Source of the DNA: Shewanella donghaensis
GTDB lineage: Bacteria > Pseudomonadota > Gammaproteobacteria > Enterobacterales > Shewanellaceae
DNA: 64,000 nucleotides
Reading direction: 5' to 3'
NCBI RefSeq assembly: GCF_007567505.1
Contig: NZ_CP041783.1
Location: 3,782,001-3,846,000, forward strand
Below, piece after piece: positions 9,137-18,621 of the stretch. How positions within the stretch are numbered: the stretch's first letter is position 1; every line of letters starts with the position of its first letter. The notes below the pieces were generated by a model. The model had not been told where the DNA came from. It worked only from the letters and a program-made list of their open reading frames with translations, and did not search any database. The position numbers were made by a program, and so were the translations under genes.

Positions 9137-11113
9137 TTAGCTCTTATTTAGCTCTTCATTTAGCAGGCTAAACATCAATACAAACTGGCTACCTTGATTC
9201 AGGGTCGAGCTAATTTTCATCTCACCATGATGTTCTTTCAAAATTCGACTACACACAGATAAGCCTAAACCGCTGCCACCATGGGATCGTCTGGTGGTAA
9301 AAAAGGGTTCAGTTATGCGTTTTAAGGTGGCGCTATCCATGCCGCTACCGTTATCAGAGATGCTGATGTAAGCGGCTTTTTTATCTGAATACGTGCTGAT
9401 TGTAATGATGCCACTGCCAGATTCAGTCGCATGACAGGCGTTTTGAATCAGGTTTATCATCACTTGATGCAGCTGCTGGGCGTCACCATTGATAATGGGG
9501 TTAGGCTCTGCCAGTGATAACTCAACTTGAAAACGCTTTAATTGATTTGATGTTAATCGCAAGGCAACGTTTACCACCTCATTAAGATTGGTCGCTTGAT
9601 GGTGGCTTGATAAATGTGGCAATGCATAGCGTTTTAAGTCATTCACAATTCTTGAAATCCTTTTAGCGCTTTCCTCAATCACTTCAGTGCTGTGCACCAT
9701 TTCTGTTACCGCTATTTTAGGTTCTAGCCCCGCGATTAACCAAAATGGATTCTGTTGTTGGTAGTACTCTGCTGCGGGTTGTAAATCTTTCATCGCTTCA
9801 GCAAACAAGGCAATTGAGTGGATGATAATTCCGGTCGGATTATTGATTTCATGGGCAATACCGGCAGATAGTTCGCCTAATGAGGCTAAGCGGCTGGCTT
9901 CATCATTAGCGCGGCGCAGGTGTTGTTGCTCGGTGTTTTCTTCCAGTATCACCACTGCTTGGTTGTCAGCGATGGGGTGAATTTGTACTTGCCAGTATTG
10001 GGCTAAATAGCCCATATCCGCCGTTATTGATTTTTGTTCTTGTATGACGGCTAATACCCGCTCTGACAAGATAAATTCAGCGCCATCAAGTGACTTAAAC
10101 TGGCTGTTAGTTAGTAGCTGATTGTTATCATTACTCCACAAACACTGCATATTATTGTCATAAATTGTCATGCCGTGGGGGATCCCGTCGAGTACCGCCT
10201 GAAACTGTTGCGACAGTAGCGAAATCTTTTTCTCAGCTTCTTTACGTTGTTGTAATTCAAGCACTAACGCTTCAGAGCGATATTTTAAATTACGACTGAC
10301 TGAGAAGGTATAGAGCATACCTATAGCGGAGATAATGGAGATGATAATCGACAGCAACAGCATTTTTTGTTGGGTGCTGGTGATATCGACTTTTTCACGG
10401 CCCATGCCAAACCACTTATTCACTAAGCGATCGTATTCACCCGAGATTTTTAATTGTCTTAAAGCGTCGTTTATCTGTCTGAGCAGTTCAGCATTTTTAG
10501 GGTTGCTGACAAAGGTGAATGCACCAAAAATCAGTGCATCACTGGCGCTACGAACAGAAGGGTATTTGGGTTGTAATCGGCGAGCGACAAAATTTTCAGC
10601 CAGCACGACATCCACTTCACCACTGATGAGCATTTGAAAACCCGTTTCATATAAATCGACTTTTACCTGAGTAAAGTCCTGTGGTTGTCCAGCTAAAAAC
10701 ACATCAACAAAAGCTTCATTCTTGATTGCTATGCGCTTGCCCGCCAAATCAGACCAATTATCAATAAAGTCTTTGCCTTGCAGGGTATAGGCTTTAGCGT
10801 GGGTGGCATAAATGGGGTCAGATTGAGTCAGTCTTCGGCGTACATTGGTTGGGCTGACAACGGCAATGACATCAATGTCACTGTCTGGTAGATGGATATC
10901 GGTCAGTAATTGCTGAAAGGTTTTACGCCTAACGACGATGTCTTTGTCTAATAACAGACCTATTTGGCCAATCAGTTCCACATGAAAACCTTGATCAACA
11001 CCATTATCACGCCACTCTAATGGCGCCGTCGTTGAGTGAACACCAAATACGATGGTGTCTTTTGCTATTAACGGAAAGCTGAGTAATAACAGCATGAATA
11101 AAAGTAATTTCAT
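9137..11113 (-). CDS. Sensor histidine kinase with periplasmic solute-binding domain
   Basis: About 658 residues. A signal peptide/first membrane segment (to about residue 20) leads to a periplasmic SBP_bac_3 domain (25-240), a membrane helix (about 253-273), a coiled linker, a PAS-like segment (305-395), a HisKA domain with phospho-His in 'GELSAGIAHEINNPTG' (about H424 counting from TTG 11122), and a HATPase domain with NLIQNACHA, DNGSGM and GGSGLGLS boxes. No receiver domain. The BvgS-type sensor domain suggests direct binding of a small ligand. It is upstream of, and co-oriented with, the response regulator and divergent from fccA; a fumarate- or dicarboxylate-type ligand is a guess. The frame also opens at TTG 11122, but ATG 11113 is preferred. 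Confidence 0.9.
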   Translation of the reverse strand: MKLLLFMLLLLSFPLIAKDTIVFGVHSTTAPLEWRDNGVDQGFHVELIGQIGLLLDKDIVVRRKTFQQLLTDIHLPDSDIDVIAVVSPTNVRRRLTQSDPIYATHAKAYTLQGKDFIDNWSDLAGKRIAIKNEAFVDVFLAGQPQDFTQVKVDLYETGFQMLISGEVDVVLAENFVARRLQPKYPSVRSASDALIFGAFTFVSNPKNAELLRQINDALRQLKISGEYDRLVNKWFGMGREKVDITSTQQKMLLLSIIISIISAIGMLYTFSVSRNLKYRSEALVLELQQRKEAEKKISLLSQQFQAVLDGIPHGMTIYDNNMQCLWSNDNNQLLTNSQFKSLDGAEFILSERVLAVIQEQKSITADMGYLAQYWQVQIHPIADNQAVVILEENTEQQHLRRANDEASRLASLGELSAGIAHEINNPTGIIIHSIALFAEAMKDLQPAAEYYQQQNPFWLIAGLEPKIAVTEMVHSTEVIEESAKRISRIVNDLKRYALPHLSSHHQATNLNEVVNVALRLTSNQLKRFQVELSLAEPNPIINGDAQQLHQVMINLIQNACHATESGSGIITISTYSDKKAAYISISDNGSGMDSATLKRITEPFFTTRRSHGGSGLGLSVCSRILKEHHGEMKISSTLNQGSQFVLMFSLLNEELNKS

Positions 11114-11156
11114 TAACTTCAAATCAGTTTTCTATGTTGAGGCGTGAATAGTCAGT

Positions 11157-11168
11157 GCGATTGATCGC
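11157..11168. promoter_or_regulatory. Short palindrome upstream of the kinase gene
   Basis: GCGAT-TG-ATCGC lies 44 bases before the kinase ATG on its promoter side. Possible operator; no factor assigned. Confidence 0.25.
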
Positions 11169-11310
11169 TGCATAAAGTATAGGAACTTTAGCAAATGATA
11201 ATTTTGTTAACTGTGGCATTGAGCGTAGTTATGAGATAAAAATTTGAAAAAATCAGCATTTTTAACCGTAAGGATGTGAATTTTAACAAACTGATACAGG
11301 CATAAATGAA

Positions 11311-11326
11311 TGTGATCATACTCACC
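11311..11326. promoter_or_regulatory. CRP-like site upstream of fccA
   Basis: TGTGA-TCATAC-TCACC matches the CRP pattern closely. In Shewanella, CRP is the established main regulator of anaerobic respiratory genes including fumarate reductase. The site is about 245 bases from the fccA ATG, in the divergent promoter region; a second half-site TGTGATC occurs at 11394. Confidence 0.5.
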
Positions 11327-11330
11327 TAGC

Positions 11331-11380
11331 GCTATGCAAAAACGCATAGTGCTAAGCTAATCCATGCACTTTTGCATAGC
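11331..11380. promoter_or_regulatory. Cluster of inverted repeats, candidate operator
   Basis: GCTATGCAAAA (11331-11341) and TTTTGCATAGC (11370-11380) are perfect inverted copies. A nested GCATAG (11344-11349) forms a second, shorter inverted repeat with the left arm. The cluster is central in the divergent promoter of fccA and the two-component operon, a natural target for the neighbouring regulator. Confidence 0.5.
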
Positions 11381-11570
11381 TTTAAAATTCAGATGTGATC
11401 AGCCTGTAAGTTTGCCAATCTCGTACCAATGTTTGATTGCGAAGAGGCGGGTTTAGCGCCAAAATTTTAATAAATCAGGTTCAGTAGCAATGTGATGTTC
11501 AGAGTAATAATAACCCTTTGAGCATCAACAAATAGGCGAATTAGCGCAATTGCTATTTTAAGGAGTTATC

Positions 11571-13358
11571 ATGAAACTAACACGATGCGCAGCGGTACTC
11601 GCTGTATTACTCGGTTCTGCAGGTTTAGCGGGTGGCGCAATTGCCGCTGACAATTTGGCTGATTTTCACTCTGAAAATCAAGAATGTGAAAGCTGTCACT
11701 TACCTAGTGGTGAGCTATCAAATGACAATCTAACCTTTGAGAATGAGCAATGTGTTGCTTGTCATGGCACCTTAGCTGAAGTCGCTGAAAGTAATACCCG
11801 TGAAAATTACAATGCTCATGAATCTCACTTTCCTGGTGATGTAGCATGTACCTCATGTCATAGCGGTCACGAAAAATCAGTGGTTTATTGTGACTCTTGC
11901 CATAGTTTCGATTTTGATATGCCATTTGGTAGCAAATGGGAACGTTACGAACCATCGATTGCTGAATTGGCTAAAGACAGCGCTGATCGCAAAGCGGCCT
12001 TAGCTGCAGCACCAAGTGACACAGTGAATGTTGTGGTTGTTGGTTCTGGTGGTGCAGGTTTTTCTGCTGCCGTTGCTGCCCATGATAAAGGTGCAAAAGT
12101 CATCTTAATTGAAAAAGAGCCAGTGATTGGTGGTAACGCTAAACTCGCTGCTGGTGGCATGAACGCCGCTTGGACAGACCAACAAAAAAGTAAAGATATT
12201 AAAGACAGCGTTGAGCTGATGTATAAAGACACCATGAAAGGCGGCCGCGACTTAAACGTACCTGCTTTGGTTGAAGTATTAACTTCAAACTCTAAAGGCT
12301 CAGTTGATTGGATGACCAATATGGGCGCGGATTTAAGTGACGTTGGCCGAATGGGTGGTGCATCAGTTAACCGTTCACATCGTCCATCAGGCGGAGCAGG
12401 TGTTGGCGCACATGTGATTCAAGTACTTTATGATAATGCCATTAAGCGCGATATCGATATGCGGATGAACACCCGTGGTGTTGAAGTATTAAAAGACGAC
12501 TCAGGTAAAGTAAAAGGCTTATTGGTTAAAGGTCAATATAGCGGTTACTACTGGATGAAAGCGGATGCTGTGGTTATGGCTACCGGTGGCTTTGGTCGTA
12601 ACAATAAACGTGTATCAGAGTACGATCCTAAGCTTAAAGGCTTTATCTCAACTAACCAACCTGGCGCAACCGGTGACGGACTTGATGTAGCGGGTAATGC
12701 TGGTGCAGGTATGACCGATGTTAAATACATCCAAGCGCATCCAACCTTGTCAGTTAAAGGTGGCGTGATGGTGACTGAAGCGGTACGTGGTAACGGCGCA
12801 ATCTTAGTGAACAAAGAAGGTAAACGCTTCGTCAATGAAATCACCACTCGTGATAAAGCGGCTGCAGCGATTCTGAATCAAACGGGTAAAGTGGCTTACT
12901 TAATCTTTGATGATTCAGTACGTAAATCACTGAGTAAAATTGATAAGTACATCAAACTCGGTGTAGTGCCATCTGCTGATTCGCTTGAGAAATTAGGCAA
13001 GTTAGAAGGTATTGATGGTAAAGCGTTAACAGCGACAATTGCTCAGTACAACAAACTAGTTGCTGCGGGTAAAGATACTGACTTTGAACGTGCTAACTTA
13101 CCACGTGCACTTAACGAAGGTAACTACTACGCTATTGAAGTGACACCAGGTGTTCACCACACCATGGGCGGAGTATCAATTGATGCGAAAGCAGAAATAC
13201 TCACAGAAGATAAGAAAGTCATTCCAGGCCTATATGGCGCAGGTGAAGTGACTGGTGGTGTTCATGGTGCTAACCGCTTAGGTGGTAATGCAATCTCAGA
13301 CATCATTACCTTCGGTAGATTAGCAGGCGAACAAGCTGCAGCTTATTCTAAGAAGTAA
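11571..13358 (+). CDS. fccA: Periplasmic fumarate reductase, tetraheme flavocytochrome c3
   Basis: Reduces fumarate to succinate in the periplasm, taking electrons from the quinol pool via CymA. The 595-residue precursor has a 25-residue signal peptide (ends GGAIA|ADN) and four c-haem sites: CESCH, CVACH, CTSCH and CDSCH (residues 39-111). A flavoprotein domain starts with the FAD motif [14 protein letters not shown]. With the 25-residue offset, all catalytic residues known from S. frigidimarina Fcc3 are present: H390, E403, R406, R427, H529 and R569 (mature H365, E378, R381, R402, H504, R544). This argues for fumarate rather than urocanate or methacrylate reduction. AAGGAG ribosome site; hairpin terminator at 13427. 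Single-gene unit divergent from a two-component pair. Confidence 0.95.
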   Translation: MKLTRCAAVLAVLLGSAGLAGGAIAADNLADFHSENQECESCHLPSGELSNDNLTFENEQCVACHGTLAEVAESNTRENYNAHESHFPGDVACTSCHSGHEKSVVYCDSCHSFDFDMPFGSKWERYEPSIAELAKDSADRKAALAAAPSDTVNVVVVGSGGAGFSAAVAAHDKGAKVILIEKEPVIGGNAKLAAGGMNAAWTDQQKSKDIKDSVELMYKDTMKGGRDLNVPALVEVLTSNSKGSVDWMTNMGADLSDVGRMGGASVNRSHRPSGGAGVGAHVIQVLYDNAIKRDIDMRMNTRGVEVLKDDSGKVKGLLVKGQYSGYYWMKADAVVMATGGFGRNNKRVSEYDPKLKGFISTNQPGATGDGLDVAGNAGAGMTDVKYIQAHPTLSVKGGVMVTEAVRGNGAILVNKEGKRFVNEITTRDKAAAAILNQTGKVAYLIFDDSVRKSLSKIDKYIKLGVVPSADSLEKLGKLEGIDGKALTATIAQYNKLVAAGKDTDFERANLPRALNEGNYYAIEVTPGVHHTMGGVSIDAKAEILTEDKKVIPGLYGAGEVTGGVHGANRLGGNAISDIITFGRLAGEQAAAYSKK

Positions 13359-13426
13359 GAGTAAGAAGTAAGAAGTAACGAATAAATAGCAGTTATTCAC
13401 TGTTGTTCATCGACATAGTTAATAAT

Positions 13427-13457
13427 AAAAAGTGAGCCTGATGGCTCACTTTTTTTA
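13427..13457 (+). terminator. Rho-independent terminator of fccA
   Basis: Stem AAAAAGTGAGCC / GGCTCACTTTTT with loop TGAT and a T7 run. Symmetric enough to serve the convergent permease gene as well. Confidence 0.85.
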
Positions 13458-13484
13458 TCGATTTTTTAGCTTGTTTAATGACTT

Positions 13485-14273
13485 TTAAGAACCGTATGCT
13501 ACGTGAGTATTAAAAGCCAATTTACCGCTGTGATTAAGCAGCTTCTTTAAGGTTAAACTGATCGAGGCTGTCACTGAAATGGTGAGGGTGGTGAAGATGG
13601 CGACCAAAATAACTATCTGATATTTAACCGCGATAATAGGGTCTATTCCACCGAGAATTTGTCCGGTCATCATACCTGGTAAACTCACTAAGCCCGTGGT
13701 GGTCATCGAGGCTAATATGGGGGCAAAGGACTGTTGCAGTGCTGTTCTAGCAAAAGGCTCAGCAGATTGTTTGGGTGACGCGCCCAAGGCTAGCGCGCCT
13801 TGATATTGATGTTGCTGTTGTTCAAAGGCATCAAATAGACGTTGCAGGGCAATGATATTACCACTTAAGCAATTTCCTAATAACATGCCTGCGGTAGGGA
13901 TCAAATATTGCGCGCTATAAATCGGTGTCGGTTGAAACAGCCACAACATCATCACTAACAATACTGGCACCAAGCCCAGCAACAATCCTGCACAAATGGG
14001 CATAAATAAAGCCCGTTTAGGCAATTTAGCTTTACTGATAATGGCACTAGCACCCACCACGACCATGACGGATAACCAAGTCAGGTTGACCCAGAGATTA
14101 TTGAGGCTGAATAGATACTGTAAGTAAACACCCACTAACAGCATTTGCACAATCATCCTTACCACGGCAATGCTGATGTCTTTGCCTAGCTTGAGGTTAA
14201 ATAGCTGATTGATGGCAATGGGTATGATTAAAATCAGCATGAATAGTGCTAAAGCAAGCCAGCTAATATCCAT
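13485..14273 (-). CDS. fetB: FetB-type ABC transporter permease (UPF0014)
   Basis: 262-residue integral membrane protein with about seven hydrophobic segments and the FetB/YbbM family hallmarks 'IPTAGMLLGNCLSG' and 'ATTTGLVSLPGMMTGQILGG'-like stretches in order. In E. coli FetB works with the ATPase FetA in iron export and peroxide resistance. No fetA-like ATPase is next to it: the neighbours are fccA (convergent) and a Kef-type antiporter. The partner must be elsewhere or the protein works alone. Family call is firm, the symbol is by similarity. Confidence 0.85.
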   Translation of the reverse strand: MDISWLALALFMLILIIPIAINQLFNLKLGKDISIAVVRMIVQMLLVGVYLQYLFSLNNLWVNLTWLSVMVVVGASAIISKAKLPKRALFMPICAGLLLGLVPVLLVMMLWLFQPTPIYSAQYLIPTAGMLLGNCLSGNIIALQRLFDAFEQQQHQYQGALALGASPKQSAEPFARTALQQSFAPILASMTTTGLVSLPGMMTGQILGGIDPIIAVKYQIVILVAIFTTLTISVTASISLTLKKLLNHSGKLAFNTHVAYGS

Positions 14274-14322
14274 CAGAAACCCTTTTCGTTAAATGAGGTT
14301 AGTAAGCACTTATCATAAGCGC

Positions 14323-14357
14323 ATATAAAAAAGCGCCTCATTATTAGTAAGGCGCTT
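14323..14357 (-). terminator. Terminator downstream of the Kef-type antiporter
   Basis: AAGCGCC (14331-14337) and GGCGCTT (14351-14357) form a stem followed on the minus strand by a T6 run. A second inverted repeat, TAAGCTGCTT/AAGCAGCTTA (14364-14373, 14408-14417), overlaps the antiporter stop codon. Confidence 0.7.
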
Positions 14358-14414
14358 AAGTAGTAAGCTGCTTAAATTAAACTAAAGCTAAGCTCAAACG
14401 AGTTATAAAGCAGC

Positions 14415-16073
14415 TTATGGCTTGCTTAAATTCGGCGTAATTTCAGCTGCTGCAGTGGCCTTATCAGGGTTAGCATTAGCTTCTTCCTCAGTTTTTGGCT
14501 CAAGTAATTCATGAATCACATTATCGACAAAACCCGCACCAGCCGCTTCATAAAGGTTATAAACACTGTTTACGCCTTGCTCCTTTAACGACTGAGCATC
14601 TTCTGAATACTGCACAATAGCGCTAATTTTACCTTTATATTCGAGCTTTTTAAGTTGCTCTACAGCAAACATATTACCGATATGATGTGGCATGGCTAAT
14701 AGCACTAATTCAAGGCTAGGGGCGCGTTCAAGTTTCTCCCAAAAATCGGTATCGCTGGCGTCGCCTTGAACGACATTGCGGCCTTCTTGACGATGAAAAT
14801 CAACCAGTTCTTGCTTGTGTTCAATTCCCAATATTTCGCCAGAATATTTGGTACGTAGCTCATCATAAGCCCCAGAACCAATACGTCCCATACCTAAGAT
14901 TAAGAAGCGTGGATTGCCCACGGGGATCTGTCTATCTTCTGGGTGTAATGGGTGCTTTTCAAGCGTAATAAAGGTTTTATGAAAACGTTGATAGAATTTA
15001 TTCACCACGGCATTTAGTGGCGCCGCAATTAAGAAACTAATACTTAATGCCACAGCTAGAATGATTAACCACTCTGCAGGCAACCAACCCTTTGATGCCG
15101 CAACCGCAGCAACAATTAAACCGAACTCACTGTAGTTACCCAGGTTAAACGAGGCCAATAATGAGGTACGTGAACGCAGATTAAAGCGGGTGAGCAATAT
15201 AAAGAACAGCACAATTTTAAATGGCACTAATAGCACCAGTAACCCTGCCAGCCCCACATCTGCAATCGTCGGCAAACCATTTAAGCCAATGGTTAAGAAG
15301 AAGGCCACCAGGAACAATTCTTTAAAGTAGTACATCGACTTGGCAAGCTCTGATGACTTAGCGTGTCCGGCAAGCAAGATACCAATCACCAATGCGCCTA
15401 AATCAGGCTTAAGTCCCACTGCTTCAAATAGCCAAGCGCCCATGACTAATGCCATCGATAGGCCAAATAAAATCAACATTTCACCATGACCCACACGGTC
15501 GAAGACTTTATAGATAAGTGGTTTTAGTAGCGGTAATAACAATAAGCCTAAGGCATAAATTGATGGGAAATCACCTTTTGAAATAGTCAGGAACAATACC
15601 GCGAAGATATCTTGCATAATCAAGATACCAATAGCGATACGGCCGTATAAGGCTTGACTATCGCCATTCTCATCAAGCACTTTTACGGCAAAAACGGTAC
15701 TTGAAAAACTTAGGGCAAAGCTTAATAACAATAGTTGGTTAATGTGTAAATCAACCAATTGATCTAAACCCACTAAACCCAATACTTTCAATATGGGTAA
15801 AAAGAACAGTATCGAGCCTATCAAATGCAGGCTGGAGCTGGCCCACACCTCAGACTTGAGTAAACTTTTTACATCCAGCTTAAGACCAATGGCAAACAGC
15901 AATAGCATAACGCCAAGATCGGCTAGCTCCTGCAGCAGTGGCAGGCTTTCATCTTGAATCCCGAACATATACAGGATAAAACCTGCAGCAAGGTAACCAA
16001 TAAGTGGCGGTAGGCCGACTCGGCTAACGAGCATGCCGCACAGTAGGGTGACGATGAGAATTGCGGGTTCCAT
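14415..16073 (-). CDS. CPA2 family cation:proton antiporter with TrkA-N domain
   Basis: 552 residues. The N-terminal two thirds is a Na+/H+ exchanger-type membrane domain of about 12 helices (MEPAILIVTLLCGMLVSRVGLPPLIGY..., LADLGVMLLLFAIGLKLD, FKELFLVAFFLTIG). A cytosolic Rossmann domain follows with 'FLILGMGRIGSGAYDEL' and GDASD, the TrkA-N/RCK fold that binds NAD(H) in Kef systems. It probably exchanges K+ (or Na+) for H+ at the inner membrane. There is no Kef ancillary flavoprotein beside it, and no typical C-terminal TrkA-C domain; the tail is a short Glu/Ala-rich segment. Not clearly KefB or KefC. Confidence 0.88.
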   Translation of the reverse strand: MEPAILIVTLLCGMLVSRVGLPPLIGYLAAGFILYMFGIQDESLPLLQELADLGVMLLLFAIGLKLDVKSLLKSEVWASSSLHLIGSILFFLPILKVLGLVGLDQLVDLHINQLLLLSFALSFSSTVFAVKVLDENGDSQALYGRIAIGILIMQDIFAVLFLTISKGDFPSIYALGLLLLPLLKPLIYKVFDRVGHGEMLILFGLSMALVMGAWLFEAVGLKPDLGALVIGILLAGHAKSSELAKSMYYFKELFLVAFFLTIGLNGLPTIADVGLAGLLVLLVPFKIVLFFILLTRFNLRSRTSLLASFNLGNYSEFGLIVAAVAASKGWLPAEWLIILAVALSISFLIAAPLNAVVNKFYQRFHKTFITLEKHPLHPEDRQIPVGNPRFLILGMGRIGSGAYDELRTKYSGEILGIEHKQELVDFHRQEGRNVVQGDASDTDFWEKLERAPSLELVLLAMPHHIGNMFAVEQLKKLEYKGKISAIVQYSEDAQSLKEQGVNSVYNLYEAAGAGFVDNVIHELLEPKTEEEANANPDKATAAAEITPNLSKP

Positions 16074-16165
16074 AATGCCTTAGTTTTAATTGTTGAAAGC
16101 AGGTTGTAAGTAAGTAGATTGTATAAGAATTAAATTAACTTGGTATTAAAATATGAATTCAGAAT

Positions 16166-16204
16166 AAAAAAATGGTCAATTTATTTAATAAATTGACCAT
16201 TTTC
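16166..16204 (-). terminator. Terminator of dsbD
   Basis: Strong 13-bp stem (AATGGTCAATTTA 16171-16183 with its complement 16189-16201), loop TTTAA, flanked by A and T runs on both sides. It follows the dsbD stop codon on the minus strand. Confidence 0.85.
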
Positions 16205-16229
16205 ATCACGTTAAGTCTAGCTGGAATAC

Positions 16230-18077
16230 TTAGTTAAGTAATAAATCCAAGTGTTCGGCAAAAGGTTTAGGTCCCATAAAGCCGGTTACGCGTAGATCTT
16301 CACGTTGAACGCCATTTTCATCGAACATTAATAAGGTCGGTAAACCCAATACGCTAAAGTGTTCTAGCAGCTCAATATCAATCGCATCACTTTTGGTCAC
16401 GTCAGCTTGTAACAATATCATTTGATCTAAACGCTCTAGCACCATTGGGTTCGCAAAGGTAATGGCTTCAAACTCTTTACAAGCCACACACCAGTCAGCG
16501 TATAAATCTAGCATCACGGTTTTACCGCTAATGCTGGCTTTATCAAGCTCGACTTCTAAGTCTTCAAGGGACTTAATTTTCACGAATAACTCACCGTGGC
16601 TAACTTGCGCCGCAGGGTTAGTGCTATTACTCATTGAAGGAACTTGATGGCCCATGACTTTCACGACAGCTTGGAAACCATAAGAGAAACTGGCAAGCAG
16701 TGTTAACAGCAATAAGACGCCGCGAGTCGTTTGCTTCCAGTTAAACTCTGACAATTTATTCTGATGCATTAGGTAGCCAGTTAAACAAACTCCCCAAATA
16801 GACCATAAAATATCAGACACAAACCCTGGCCAGATGCGACCTATCATGACGATAGAAACAGAAATCAGTAAGAAACCGAATATGGTCTTAATGATATCCA
16901 TCCATGCACCAGCGCGAGGCAGTAATTTACCGCCAGAAGTACCAATAATCAGTAATGGCACACCCATACCCATGCTTAATACATATAAGGCTAAGAAGCC
17001 TTGCAGTAAGTCACCACTTTGGGCCACATAAATCAGTGCGCCAGATAGCGGAGCAGTAGTACAAGGTGAAGCGACTAAGCCTGAAATAACCCCCATAAAG
17101 AACACACCAATGAGGTTGCCTCCTTTTTGGTTGTTCGACAGGTTGTTCATCTTGTCTTGGAATTTGCCCGGCAGTCTTAACTCATACATGCCAAACATCG
17201 ATAAGCTCAATAGAACGAACATCACCGCTAAGAAAATCAAAATAGCAGGATGTTGCAGTGCTGCTTGGAATTTCATCCCTGCAGAAGCCACCACGAGTCC
17301 TAACAAGGAATAGGTAATGGCCATACCTTGCACATACGCCATTGACAGCGTAAAGGCTTTAGCGGTTGATAGCTTTTCACCTTGGCCAACAATAATCCCT
17401 GACAGGATTGGGTACATTGGGAACACACAAGGGGTTAATGCTAAACCAATACCCAAGCCAAAGAAGATAACCAAGGTCCACAACAAGCTATCGTTTGCCA
17501 ACATGTTGCTTAAGCTGTCTTGTTGGGTAACAGGTGCTGAGATGCTTGCATTGGCACTGTTAGTTTTAGCTGGCGCATCACCAATAATGGCTTTTTTGCC
17601 TTTAACCTTGCCAGCATTCGCCTCAACCGCATCGATATTCATATCGTGTTTGGTGGGTGGATAACACAGCTTACCTTCAGCACAACCCATAAAGGTCACT
17701 TGTACCTGGCTGTCTTGGGCGGCTTCTTTAAGTGCTAAAGGCAGCTCAACGAAGGTGTAGTAAACTTCTTGTTCGCCAAAATATTCATCATCGTGCATCT
17801 TACCCTTTGGTAGGGCTATATCACCGATGATCGCGCCATCTGCAGAAAACTGCAGCTTATCGCGATACATGTAATAGCCATCGGCAATCACAAAGCTAAT
17901 GGCAAGTTGATTACCTTTTTGCTGGTAATCAAACACAAATGCTTCTTCAACAGGCATTAATTCAGGCTCACCTTGGAGGAAGCTGAATTTGCTACTGCTG
18001 CCAAAAATGTCTTCACTGTGTGCTAATGGAGATAACAGCAGTAAGGTTGTAAAAATTAGCGCAAATATTTTTTTCAT
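16230..18077 (-). CDS. dsbD: Protein-disulfide reductase DsbD
   Basis: Carries electrons from cytoplasmic thioredoxin to periplasmic DsbC/DsbG and to cytochrome c maturation. About 615 residues: signal peptide, N-terminal immunoglobulin-like domain with its Cys pair (FMGCAEGKLCYPP), eight-helix membrane domain with Cys in LALTPCVFPMYPIL and SPCTTAPLSG, and a C-terminal thioredoxin domain with active site WCVACKEFEA. The frame is open to 18101, but the ATG at 18077 overlaps the cutA stop as ATGA, and the signal peptide starts there. So cutA-dsbD are translationally coupled, an arrangement typical of the genus. Important here because the organism makes many c-type cytochromes. Confidence 0.96.
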   Translation of the reverse strand: MKKIFALIFTTLLLLSPLAHSEDIFGSSSKFSFLQGEPELMPVEEAFVFDYQQKGNQLAISFVIADGYYMYRDKLQFSADGAIIGDIALPKGKMHDDEYFGEQEVYYTFVELPLALKEAAQDSQVQVTFMGCAEGKLCYPPTKHDMNIDAVEANAGKVKGKKAIIGDAPAKTNSANASISAPVTQQDSLSNMLANDSLLWTLVIFFGLGIGLALTPCVFPMYPILSGIIVGQGEKLSTAKAFTLSMAYVQGMAITYSLLGLVVASAGMKFQAALQHPAILIFLAVMFVLLSLSMFGMYELRLPGKFQDKMNNLSNNQKGGNLIGVFFMGVISGLVASPCTTAPLSGALIYVAQSGDLLQGFLALYVLSMGMGVPLLIIGTSGGKLLPRAGAWMDIIKTIFGFLLISVSIVMIGRIWPGFVSDILWSIWGVCLTGYLMHQNKLSEFNWKQTTRGVLLLLTLLASFSYGFQAVVKVMGHQVPSMSNSTNPAAQVSHGELFVKIKSLEDLEVELDKASISGKTVMLDLYADWCVACKEFEAITFANPMVLERLDQMILLQADVTKSDAIDIELLEHFSVLGLPTLLMFDENGVQREDLRVTGFMGPKPFAEHLDLLLN

Positions 18078-18397
18078 GATTGAGAGGTTTCTTTTATCCA
18101 ATTTAAATAATTTGGCAAGCCTTGAGTAATAGGCAAAGCGATCAATTCTGGTACTTCATAGGGATGCAGTTGGATCACTATTTGTTGAATTTCATCATAA
18201 TTTTCAGCCATACATTTTATGTGTAAAGCGACTTCGCTACTATGACAGACCTCATTATCCCACACATAAAATGATTCTATCTGTGGAATTAATTGTACAC
18301 ACGCAGCCACTTTAGCTTCCACTAACGCAGACGCAATGCGTTTAGCACTGGCGTTATCAGGGCAAGTTGTTATAACTAGTAGGTAAGTTGCTGACAT
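18074..18397 (-). CDS. cutA: Divalent-cation tolerance protein CutA
   Basis: 107-residue cytosolic trimer-forming protein, usual family length. Conserved CutA stretches are visible: 'ASALVEAKVAACVQLIP', 'ESFYVWDNEV', 'EVALHIKC' and 'HPYEVPELIALPI'. Classically linked to copper tolerance, although the effect in E. coli is partly due to the neighbouring dsbD; the true role remains unclear. It is the first gene of the cutA-dsbD operon, with a 4-base overlap, and is divergent from fxsA. Confidence 0.95.
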   Translation of the reverse strand: MSATYLLVITTCPDNASAKRIASALVEAKVAACVQLIPQIESFYVWDNEVCHSSEVALHIKCMAENYDEIQQIVIQLHPYEVPELIALPITQGLPNYLNWIKETSQS

Positions 18398-18621
18398 GGG
18401 AATACTATCATCTCTGAGTTGTCTTAAAGTTAGCTTAAGCTTAATAACATAAACTCTGCTTTATATTTTTGTTATATTTATCGCGATTAACAATAATGCA
18501 ATACTTTACGGTTTTTCGTAAGGGCTTGCATTAGTCATTGATGATAATCGTGACGTGTCTTGAATTAAGACCCGATAACCCCCATTTAGATTTCATAGCC
18601 AGTGAAAAAATTGAGGCCCAC

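Noticed and set aside
11123..11570. Sigma-54 promoter before fccA
   Set aside because: No GG-N10-GC element with acceptable flanks was found in this spacer.
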